Source: Parietaria judaica
Lineage: Eukaryota > Streptophyta > Magnoliopsida > Rosales > Urticaceae
Assembly: GCA_954871525.1 (NCBI GenBank)
Contig: OX940871.1
Coordinates: forward strand, 23,038,586-23,102,585
Direction: 5' to 3'
DNA length: 64,000 bases
In this document: positions 15,964 to 27,200 of the stretch, piece after piece
Layout: each line of letters begins with the position of its first letter
Position numbering within the stretch: the stretch's first letter is position 1
The notes under the pieces: model-generated
What the model saw: the letters and a program-made list of their open reading frames with translations, nothing else
Told to the model about the DNA's origin: nothing
The model's database searches: none
Made by a program: the position numbers and the translations under genes

Positions 15964-17595
15964 CCTTTCGAAACTGTTAAGACCTTTCGAGTGCTGGAAA
16001 TCTCGGAGAAGAGAAGTAACGGTAAACTTCGTCAGCCATGAACTTGTCCGAAATTAACGGCTCGGCAAATCAACCGTGAACAGAAGAATACAAGTCGGGT
16101 TTCAGGAATAACTTGTTATTTTATTCAAGGGGTATTAAGACTGGCCAGTGGCCATGGCGTTCTTTTTCTAGGTTTTACCATTACGAAAACTGAATACCCA
16201 ACCTTCCATAAATGTCGTATGCGGTCGTCTTAAAGTACAATACCGCACCGTATTTACCGGCATCAATGCTAGACGAATGCGAAAAGCAACAGTGGCATGG
16301 GCTTCAGTTTTTGCCAGTGAAGCTGCACGTATACTCAACTGTAGATGTATATGTATTAATAGTTTGACTGAAGAATGAAGACACTTAAAATTCTTTATTT
16401 CAGAGGTGACCAATAGAGGTGAACAATCGAGTCTTCGGAACGTATTTAGCAATTATTTGACTAATTCATTTTTAAAAATAAAGATAAAAAACATATTCGT
16501 AGATTGAATGAAGAGGTGAACAATCGAGTCTCAGTACGTATTAACCGTGTTGAGCTCCTCGAATGGATCTTGAATTCTTGATGTTAGAGATAGAGACAGA
16601 AATGACATTTTCTAGGGGCTATTGTTCGAATCTTTAGCTATTTAAAACCCTAAACCAAATATTAAACTGAAACAAGATAATAACCGGTTAAAACCGAATG
16701 CACTGAGTAGCAAGCAAATACTTTTAAATCATTCGGTAGCGGCATCCGGTTGTCCACCCCTATGAATCATTATGAATGCAGTGAAAAACCAGTTTTACAG
16801 TTACCACCGGAATCACTCACCGAATATATAGTAAATACAGTTCTTCACTAAAATTCTAAGTTATTCGGTCTTCCCTGAAGAAGAAAAAAAAAATCCGAAA
16901 TACGGTCTTCAGTTTTTTAAAAATAAAACAGCACACGCAGACGCAGTTACAGTCTTCAGTGGGCTTTTGTTACAAGCAATCACCCGTTCCATCAATCTGA
17001 TCCTTATGTTTGTGGGGAGAAATCCTTACGGGTGTACAGCATTCTCGTGGTGTGCCGTCTCCAATATGTACCAGGTATGCACGTTGACAGCGGATACGAG
17101 TTTCACGAGCACCGTCATATCCGATAATGCAGGATACTTTCATGATTTTCCATCCACCCTTCAAGAAGGGAACAGTAATCAGTATGCAAGTTGGAAATTA
17201 ATGGTTTGCAACTATGTCCCCTAACATAAGGGACAATTTCCGTCAAATTTCACGTCACGTGCAACTGATGTTATTGTTTCGAGTGAAAATCGGTCACTTT
17301 ACATGATAATTGATCAACTTTTCTACTTACCCTGAAAATCGTCATTATTTTCAAAAGTTCATCACTTATCATGTAAACTGACAGTTTCGCCACTAACCCG
17401 TAGTCCAAAAAACTAAAATATAGAGCGATTTAAGGAGAAATTTCTTATAGTTGACAAGTTTAGGGACAAAAAGACTGCTATAAAAGATGTTTACGGGGAA
17501 AATCATTACAGCTTTAATAAGTTAAAGGGTACTTTAATAAGTTAAAGGGTATATCTGTAAATTACGATCACGGATAATTGGAGATGGATTACCAG
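15964..17595. other. Convergent 3' intergenic region with fold-back repeat
   Basis: It lies between the ends of HemW (+) and the C2H2 gene (-). It contains AT-rich sequence, a possible hAT-type patch (about 16605-16765, ending with CCACCCCTA) and the inverted repeat at 17287-17387. No gene is convincing. Confidence 0.55.
17287..17387. repeat. Imperfect ~35-bp inverted repeat (fold-back element)
   Basis: The left arm (17287-17322) contains TTTACATGATAATTGAT and the right arm (17353-17387) contains ATCACTTATCATGTAAA, which is its reverse complement apart from single mismatches. The spacer is about 30 bases. This is typical of a miniature inverted-repeat transposon relic. Confidence 0.65.
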
Positions 17596-20388
17596 TTACG
17601 AAGGCTTTGTTTTCTTCCCAGCACGGGGTATGCGCCTGAGCTCTTGGCTTCTCATTCTCATATCTCTGCAAAACACAGCACATGAGTAATCTGTAATTCA
17701 TGGGATGAAATTGCAGGATTAAGTAAAAGCAAAGAGCGATACCGTTGGTGCAAGAAAACGATGACATAGAAGATCGGAAGCAGCATCAACGGCAGTATCG
17801 ATATAGCCATGTACAGTACGCTAATTTTCTTCTGCGTCGATTGATAGAAATAGGAGGATTAAACAAAAAGGTTAACTGAACATCTTACAGAAAGCTAATA
17901 GTAGTGCAGAATTTATTAGAAGGAACGCAATTTAGTAATATTTTACGTCTGTTTAAGCATTTTGGTTATTTTATGACACTGGGGTCTTTTTTGGTATTTT
18001 ACAATAAGTAGTGATTACGGTTTCCTAATCCGGGCGCTGACACCCAGGGGTGACGGTAGCTTATTGCCTGCTTACGGCTTTGGAGAGCTTTGGTCGTGTT
18101 CTCGAAGGAACGACCGATCATATTGTTATATCGTGTTGTTGATTATCAATAAAAGTCTCCAGAAATTTGTTGATTATCAATATATTGTGTTAATATTTTA
18201 TCGCTTTCATTTATTTTTGTTGCCAGATTCAATCAGATTTCAAGTTGGATTAGGAAGACCAACGTCTAATACGATTCGAACTCGAATTTCACCCAAATTG
18301 ACTAAAAAAAGGCACTAAATTATCGATAACACATTAATGGAAATTGGAAACGATAATCGGCCTACAGTTCAAAAGGTAGACCATCACTTCCAATGAATAA
18401 TCACTTAACTCTTGATTAATTTCTGCATGAACAATTAATTATTGCTGCTGATTTTTATTTAACGCCTTAATACCCCTAATTACAAAAATACCCTTACTTA
18501 ACCTCGAAGTCGTTTAACTTGTTCCTACGCGCATATTTTTCACATGTGATTGACCTAAGAACGCCCCAAACCAAAGCATTCAACAGGGAAGGTTTTGAAA
18601 TCATCATTGCGCTTTTCTCATGTGTATCGTTTAATCAATCACGGTATTGAAGCCGTACCTTGCCTCCTCTAGAAAAAGGTTTAAGTTTTCCATGGCAGGT
18701 ATGAGCATCACAAAATTGGCGCAGGAACAATTCTACAGATTAACGAAAAAAAATCACCATTGCTAGACCCGGTTACAGAATAGAAGCTTTAAGTGAATAA
18801 AAAGGGGTTTAGGGTTTAGGAAAATATGGAAAAGTACCATGTAGACGACTTGACGAGAGTCCCTGCCGAACGGGGAAACAACTATCAGCAAGACTCTGCA
18901 CATATGCAATTACACATATTAAGCATGTGAATTCCTTTTCAGGTCAACGAGGAAACGAGCGGTGAAAGAAGTCAAAGCAACCTCGCATAAATGGCGACTC
19001 TTAGCGACCGCTGCTGGGTTGCATTTTCTTTTGGTCGATTCAGTGTTCGTCGCAAAATCACAATGCAACGCCCCACATAAGTCTGCTACGCACTTGCTTC
19101 CATTCTGCATACATATGTATATATACATATATATGTCATGACTTTGCATTCGAAGACATCAATATCAAAGACAAAAAATCAACATCAAGTAAATCAAGGC
19201 GTATTTTCTGCGAACGGGAATTCACCAATGCAAAGAACAATAAACTACCCGGATCCCTCCTTCGAGAGCAAGGTCAAAAACTCCATGATGGCTTAGTGAT
19301 GTAGGAGACTACCGAACCCTAAGGAAAAGACTAAAATACCCTTAATGACATAATTGATCGAAAGACCCCTACTAATATAAACAGCAGAAAAGACATAAAG
19401 GACTAAACTCACAAGACTAAATGCCCATCTTTCCCTTCCTCCGACTACAAGTGATCACGGGTATATCAATTTAATAGCATTAAATGCCCATCTTTCCCTT
19501 CCTCCGACTACAAGTGATCACGGGTATATCAATTTAATAGACATTCTAAGCCCGTATAAAGATCCCTTTCTTTCCGAACTTAAACACATATCACGGAGAG
19601 AACTGCACAAACTTAAACAGTGTATCTACGATCCGAAAGCAAAGAAAAACGGCCCACGTACAATATTAAGGAGATCGTGGTGTCGGCTGTCGAAATGCTG
19701 ATCAAGAAACTTCTCAGCACGGAAGCTTTTCTTACAGTACCCGCACTGCCACTCGTTCATGTCCATGTGGACCTTGTGCTGCTCGTGATCCCTAAATATA
19801 TCGTTATCGGGATGAAGCCGGCATTTCCTCGAAACCTCGTAGCTTTCTTGCTCCACAAACGGCATCAAGTACTACACAACGGAAAACCACAGGTGTCACG
19901 GAAAGAGCCCAAATTCGCGAATCCGACATTCCTACTCTTACCTCCTCGATGACGTTCCACGCTGCCCGGCTCCTCTCCCGCGAGCAATGCACTTCAAGAG
20001 CGCGCTCGTCGCCTTGTGTAAGAGTTCTACCAGAAAGAAATGTATAATAAATAAATAACAGAACCGAAATTCACCACACTATATGTATATAGTCGTGGAT
20101 GCAATATAGCCATGAAAGATTCGAGCTTGACAAGAAGAGAAAAAGTACCTTGAATCAGTGGATTCTTCATTGGCCTGTACAGCAAAATACACATAAAAAT
20201 CACTAAAATTAAGCACGAATTGAATTGGCACACCATGTGAACCTCCATAACCAAGGAAGCATGAAAGATTAAAGATTGAATCACACCTGGGTTGACTGAG
20301 GGATAGACGAAGAAGAAGAGGCATGAATCAACGAAGCTTGAATCAAACAGAAAACACAGAACGAAATGAAGGAAGAGTCTCTCTTCAT
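17596..20388 (-). CDS. Signal-peptide and single-TM protein with a C2H2 motif
   Basis: Nine exons: 20388-20287, 20174-20149, 20026-19942, 19871-19662, 19104-18982, 18895-18838, 18732-18659, 17831-17743 and 17665-17596. They total 837 bp (278 residues). The chosen ATG gives a hydrophobic leader (ISFCVFCLIQASLIHASS), so the protein should enter the secretory pathway. The middle holds WQCGYCKKSF..LDQHFDSRHH, a C114-x2-C117-x12-H130-x4-H135 pattern, followed by the Cys-rich KCVADLCGALHCDF and LRQFCDAHTCHG. A transmembrane helix (about 232-252, MAISILPLMLLPIFYVIVFL) precedes a basic tail ending KKTKPS. I recognise this as a conserved plant family usually labelled C2H2 zinc-finger protein, of unknown function. 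The leader and helix imply that the finger faces the lumen or outside, so DNA binding is doubtful. Exon 2 is only 26 bp. Confidence 0.82.
19418..19540. repeat. Exact tandem duplication (63-bp period) in intron 4 of the C2H2 gene
   Basis: TAAATGCCCATCTTTCCC begins at 19418 and again at 19481. The 60 bases of 19418-19477 and 19481-19540 look identical, with a 3-base joint. This implies a very recent duplication or an assembly artefact. Confidence 0.9.
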
Positions 20389-21417
20389 CGTCTTTGTCGA
20401 CGAAAAGTTTGAGCTTTTCGAGGTTTTATTTGGGTTTTAACTTTTCAAGATATAAACTTTAGTTATTGTTATTAATATTTATCGAAATTTATCGATGTAT
20501 TAAATAGATAATGTTTAAAATATTTTAAATAATACAGTGTTTAAAATATCAAATATAAAATTATATCATAATAAATTAATAATAGTAAGTACTCAATAAA
20601 TAATCTCATTATCAAAAATCTAAAATTTTGGGACTTTTGTCACCGAAAGTGAAAATTGTGGGGAATTGAGGAATTTAAAAATAATTACCCCAAAATCACA
20701 AATTTATAATTATATTCATCAGTCAAAACAACAAGAAAAATTGATAGAATAATTAAAAATCTCTAAATTCAAACTTTGCTATTTTTTGCTGTGTTTTTTG
20801 AGAAGAAAAAATAATCCGAGGCAGTTTTTGCTGTGTTTACGACTCATGTGCAAATCTAAATTTGTCTTTGTGTTTTTTGTTACAATAGTTTTACCAAACA
20901 CTAAAAAAATAGTTTAGTTTATTTTAAAATAAAAAATAAGCTCTTTTAAGCTAACAAAACACACCCAGTGGCTTAGTTTTTGCATCGTCGAACACGTTTT
21001 AGCTAGTATGGGAAAAACTTAGTGTTTATTGCCAATTCTTTGGAGTTTTTTATAGTTTATATATGGTCAAAAAGGATAAAAACATTATAAAATTACACAG
21101 CTTCATGGTAGAGAGTTAATAAAAAATAATTACTTATGCCAAATACATTTACATATTTGGAAATTATTGTCACCAAGAAATAAGATTGGAGTAAGTCATA
21201 TATTTTTTGTAACTTATAAATATGTTTGCCGCAAATATCCAAACCTTTAACCAAGTTGTTCCTTCTACCTTAAATGACTATCATATGTTTATTTTATTAC
21301 CTCCGAGCATGTAATGTTCCACAAGAGAAGTTGACCCAATATTACTATATTACTAACTAGATAAAATACAATTTAATTTAATAGGAATTACTAGTTGAAA
21401 GTATTAGCATAAAAAAT

Positions 21418-21790
21418 ATGTTCTTGACCAAGACCTTGAACAAAAGTCAAGTAACTAATAACAAGTCTCGTACTACTAAATTAAAACCACATCAAATACT
21501 AGTTTCACATCAATCATTCCATGAATTGGCGTTCGGGTATTAGTTTCATATGTGGCTTGTAACTTAATTCTCATTTTGCTACTATATTTTCTTGTTCTAA
21601 GTCCAACCTCGTTTCTTTATGCATTCTATCACGGCTTTTTCTTGATCTTCGTCGCTGCCGTGTACTTCTTGCTGCGGCAAAACCTCTGACAAAGCTCGAT
21701 TTGAAAACATCAGAGAGCGAGGCAAAATGAAGAAAATAACAACTTCATTTCCATGAGAGACATGATTTGCCTGGATAATTGTCTGAGTGT
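21418..21790 (+). repeat. Copy 1 of a diverged duplicated locus
   Basis: It starts with the 28-base word at 21418-21445 (ATGTTCTTGACCAAGACCTT...) that recurs exactly at 23225. Further on, the plus-strand reading about 21555-21689 gives NLILILLLYFLVLSPTSFL and then FVAAVYFLLRQNL with a stop. It has no in-frame ATG at the place where copy 2 has one, and stops occur upstream, so this copy looks broken or non-coding. Confidence 0.5.
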
Positions 21791-23314
21791 CGGAGCCTCT
21801 CATGCGCCGGTCAGTGAATTTGCTTCAAACCTCGCTCGACGAAGTGATTTACATCAACTAAAAGTCCGGCTCCGGCTCCGTGTTAGTAGACTCTTAACAT
21901 ATAACTTGGGAGACAAACCTTATTTTGCAAAGGTGCTCTTCTGTTTTTTTACTTAAAAATTTTTATTTGAGATTTTGAAATGAGGAAATTCAATTATTTA
22001 TTTTGGGTAGATCTTATTATGCTCATACCTTATGTTTTGATGTCATCTTTCTTTTTCTTTTTCATTTCTCATAAATATTGAAATGTGGATATCTTTAAGA
22101 GAAATCTCTCAAAAATAGTGTTAGAAACTACAAGAAATAAAAGTCGCATGAATTCCCAAATATTCTCTTTTTGATGCGACATAAACACAAACCCTTCTTT
22201 TAAAACATACATTCCCAAAGTCCGAAAAACGTTTATTTTTTTTAAGTTCCCAAATTAATCGACTAGCGTCTTCCCGCTCCAACGTGTGCTAATGACGCAT
22301 CAAAAAGTCAATATTTGAGAATTTATACCGCTATCATCTCAAACCTACAAAGTCAATAATACCATACTATTATTAACACACTTGAAGACACAGATAATTG
22401 GCATATTTGTTTTCTCGATCACTCATGAGACCAAGAGATATGAACTCAAGTTAATCCTCCTCCTAAGAAACTTACTTATTAATAAATATAATTTACACGT
22501 GATTAATAAAAATTTATGGAACCGGTAATTTCAAATGCCAGTTTATGGAATTCGGTAAATTGAGAGCTTGATATTTTGTTCCAGAAAAAAGAGAGAGCTT
22601 GTGAACCGAAAATTCGGATAAGTATAACCCATTTTAGGAAAATATTAAGCTTTCAAAATCTAAGGAAGCTCACACAATTGACATCTAGTTCAAGCCACAC
22701 ATTTATGAACACGAATTAAAAATCAATACGTGTCACCAGTGACCAATAATATTATTTCACGCTATGATGCAATTAATGTATAACGGGAGAAGATTTTGCC
22801 GTTAAAATATAGGTGGTTTTTTCGCCAATATCCTTGGAAAAAAAATTATCGAAATTCATATTTCTAAATATCAATATATATATATATATATGTATATATA
22901 AAAATATTCATGTCATATTTAAAGGAAAAGACATCTCTGTCCTTGGCCAACAACATATATTTGCGCTTTTAGAGATCTTTCACCATGATTCATGCTTATT
23001 ATGTTGAAAGCGAATATATTTATTTTCTTTACCATTTGGAATTTCAAACATCTTTGTCCAACTTGTTCCTAGTACAGCATTAACAATTATGCTTTTACAA
23101 TTACTTGCTGATAATATATATTATATATATACATGTTACAAACTAGAAGTTGACCTTGATATCCAATGACTGTGATTGATTTAATTTGAACAAGTACTTC
23201 CCTGATGGAAGTAGCATCAATGGAATGTTCTTGACCAAGACCTTGAACAAAAAACTAGCAAGTATAAAATCATGTCAAATCTTATCATTAGCTATTTCTT
23301 GCATTGCTTTCCTT

Positions 23315-23452
23315 ATGGCTTGTGATTGTAAATGCAATTTCATTCTCATTTTGCTCATATATTTCCTTGCCCTAAACCCTAAATCTTTTATGTGCGTCTT
23401 TTTGTTGACTTTCGTCGCTGCCTTGTACGTCTTGCGGAAGAAAAACCTATGA
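23315..23452 (+). CDS. Candidate 45-residue hydrophobic micropeptide (copy 2 of the duplicated locus)
   Basis: From an ATG at 23315 (in frame with a longer ORF from 23186) the peptide runs MACDCKCNFILILLIYFLAL, then NPKSFMCVF, LLTFVAALYVLRKKNL and stop. Copy 1 at 21555-21689 keeps the same reading, hydrophobic pattern, NL ending and stop, with several synonymous or conservative changes. That resembles a small membrane peptide, but other frames of the same stretch also align because the indels between copies are mostly multiples of three. I do not recognise a family. It could equally be a non-coding RNA or pseudogene pair. Confidence 0.2.
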   Translation: MACDCKCNFILILLIYFLALNPKSFMCVFLLTFVAALYVLRKKNL

Positions 23453-24284
23453 GAAAGCTAGAGTTGAAGACGTCGGAAAACGAGGCGACGTGGAGGAAAA
23501 CAGCAGCGACATTTCCTCGATAGACCGGATTTGTTTGGATAAATGTTTAAGCTCTTGGTTTGTTAATGTCAATGCTTCTTGGGACGCATAAATACACACA
23601 CGTATGAATGACTGAATGTAGTGCAATGCTTCTTTTTATTATTTTTATTTATTTATTTTGTAAACTTTAGTTTATGTTTCATATTTGAAAGGCCAGAATC
23701 TTATTTTTTGTTTGTAATTTTTTCCTTCTAATTCGCATTTGGCAATAGTTTTGTCTGAAAAATGTGAAGCTATAACTATATTTTCTCGAGATGAGTTTCT
23801 AGAACGTATTTTTGTAAAATTCTCGGTAAATCCAAAATATATAGATAACAAAAACCGCCAATATGATTCAACAAAATCTCACTATCATTTTAACCTTTAA
23901 TCGTTCATTGTTACCAAAAGGTCCTTTAAATTAAGAGTCTGTATTCTATTTAATATAATTATATATAGTAATTGCTCGAGTAGGCGTAGTATAAATATAT
24001 ATACATAAATAAAAAAGCAACTAAGATTATAAATAATCATAATCTTCTTATGCCCTTATATTTCTGGTCTCTTGTTTAAAAAGTACTTAAAGCTTCAGAG
24101 TCAATCTCATAACACTAATCACACGAAAAAAGAAAAAAAAAATCGTTGCTTTCTTGATCATACTTAAAGAGAGATGTTTGAGCTCACTGGAAACTTACTC
24201 ATTTTGACAAATAATAAATAGAAACTACTTTACACAAAATTTAGTTGAAATTTACCCGGCAAAAATGATCTATAATTAAGTGAC

Positions 24285-27200
24285 TTAATGCTTATTTTTC
24301 TTCTTGGTGCCTCGCTTTTTCAAACTGGTTTCAGGCGCTTCTGCTTCTTCGGCTTTCTGCTCCGCTTCCAAGACAGCCAGCTGCATATATCAACGGTATT
24401 TGTTAGGAAACTCAATATAAATAAAGAACAAATTTTGAGCGATTTATTAGTTTCCAATAATTTACCTCGTCGAGGATAGGTTTAAGCTCCCTATATCGAG
24501 TATCAGCAAGATCAAAACCGTCTTTGCGAAGCTCCTGTGAACGGTATGAAGATAAAATTATGTCATTTGATCACGAGAATTCAGAACTTATAGAAAGGAT
24601 TAACAAGTCAGACCTTCCCGGTATGTTGTGTATGTTCATGTGCAGCCATTTGCCAGTACATATTTGTACGTTTATAGAAATCCTTCAGCGACTCTCCGGG
24701 CTTCACAATTACAAAAATACGAGCAATTAAGAATTTTAAAAGATAAAAATATTGGTATTATCGCAGTATTAAGAGAAAGAGAATAATATATATTGACAAG
24801 CAAGCTTTCTGAGAATGTTCGAATTAACGAACACTCGAAAGAGCTCACCATTGGGGTTCTTTGTGAGTCCGAAAGGCCAAGACTAGCTCGTATCTGTTCT
24901 ATCCTCGCCCGTTTCTCCTTCCTTCTGAGATTCTTTCCTTGACCTTTGATTAAAGCAACGGCGTCGCCCATTTGAACCGAGCCATCTTTGCTACTCTATA
25001 TATAACGAGAAAAACAGCAACAAAGTCAAGGACATGTTTGTTTATTTCCCCTTAAAATTCGTTAAGAATATCTCTGAGTGACCATAATTTAGTTTATTGT
25101 TTCTTATGATATTATTATTATTATGTTAATGAATAATTAGTATCTCCTGAAGTGTAATTGAGCAATATTAGTGAAAGATAAAATTATCAGAAAAAGATAC
25201 CCGAAATTAACATTTCTACTAATTATGAAAATAGCGTGTTTCCAAAAACCGGTAATGTAAAAAGAGGAACCTCTGGCTCGTCGTCTTCGTCACTCTCATC
25301 ACTGTTGCTAGCACTATCAGATTCTCCGTCACTGTCTTCCTCATCTTCATCGTCCTCTGAAGCTTCAACCCATTCAGATTGTGATGCCTGTGTTACGAAT
25401 ATTGTCAGGTCAAACTAATCAGATGCAAGAGAAAATAATTGACATAAATGCCTGCTTTCATCAGAATTCGGTCCACCATTAAAAATAAAAATAAATAACC
25501 CGGCATTGAATGACTAAAAAAATGACACAAGAGTCTGTTTTCATAAAGTTCTATAGTAAACAGTTACTCAATAGAATAATCAAGCAAGAAGTGAAATTTT
25601 ACGGACCGGTATAATGCACTTCCATTCATCGAGTTTACTAAGATTGAGGCAGTATAAGTCATCAAGCGTGATTTCTTGATCTTTAATCTCCATCATGCCA
25701 CCGTATACGTATAACGTGTCTCGGCCAACAACCATGCATGAGTTGATTCGCCCACAGGGCTTCACTGTCTAATTGTTGATACAAAAACCGCAAATCAGAA
25801 AGGGATAAATCAAGGAAAAAAGTGAAAAAAAGGAAAATAAGAGATTTAGCCGGGAAAACCTCGGGTAAACTGGGATTCGGTTGATCTGACTTGGCACTAG
25901 ATTCATGACTCTTTCCATTAGACTTTGTAGTGGACCCGTTCATATCCATGCTGGTTGTTATTTTCTGAGACATGTGATCAATATCTATTTCCATATCATC
26001 TGCCTCTTCATCATTTGAAGATTTCTCGTCTTTTTCGGTCACCAAAAGCTCCTCTGGTTCATTTTGTTCAGCTGCCTTTTTCAACTGTGCAAAATGAAGC
26101 TACAATGAGGTCATAAGTCCAGGAAGTTCAATATTTGTTTGAGCACAACTTCCCAAGGGATGCTACAAAAATATTTATATTGGTGTACAAGTACACCAGT
26201 TTCCATAACTTGGGTATATTTGCCGTCAATATCCGAAATTGGCAAATTTATACTAATAGAACTACAAGTGTATAAAGTGACAGTTAATATATGTTATTTT
26301 TATTTTCTCGGCTCTATGAATTTCAAATAACTATTCTATGAATATGGCATGGTTGGACCTTCTTTGCAGTTGACTTTTCTTTCCGTAGCTCCAAGGGGTA
26401 CCTGAACCGATAAGAAAGAAAAAAAGACGATTATGATCTTCTCAAAGCTGCTCGGAAGATTACTAATTTTAAATACAACAGACGGGCATTACCAGCGCCG
26501 GGTATCAAATTGGAAGCCGTAAAGTTCATTCAAGAATAAACTCATCATTAAATCGCCTATATGCACGGAGAAAAAAATAAATTAGTGCCAAGAAACAAGA
26601 AATAATCAGGGAAATATTTTGATGCAACGAAAAGAAAAGAAAAATGATCTCGTATTCGCGTTCTTATAGCAGTCACCAAAAGGAGATCATAACTACTAAT
26701 TGAATAAATATTGAAAAGCCCACCTTTCTATAAATTAAAAATATATAAATACTGATACAAACAAAGGGAATTTTTTTTAAAAAAATATTAACCTTCAACC
26801 TCCATATCAACCACGCCTCCGAATTGCAAAGCACGCCTTTTATGCACACACATTGAAAACCCGGCACGGGGACTGGGAGGCATCCCACTCTTCTTTACCT
26901 GTTCCAAAGAGAATAATAATAATGACAAACTACACATAATAATATTTTTTAATGAGATAAAAAATCACAAAATAATAAACCTTGTTCCATTCCCAGGTTC
27001 TAGGATCGAGGGACCACATGTCCGCATGAACATTTCCTTTTTCCGAGGTGCTGTTCTTATCAGAAGCGACTTCTTTGGAATAACCGCCATACAAACAAAT
27101 CTGTTATGCAATAAAAACAAAATTTCAGCAAATCTTGTGCAATCAAGCAACTCTTTTGAAACATGAGAATGACTCGAATTAAAGATTAGTATCTTTTATT

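Larger units (their letters stand above)
20389..24284. other. 3.9 kb AT-rich intergenic region with a duplicated segment
   Basis: It separates the C2H2 and kelch genes. The main content is the diverged direct duplication at 21418-21790 and 23225-23560. Outside it are A/T-rich simple sequence (TA runs at 22874 and 23110) and no supported gene. Confidence 0.55.
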
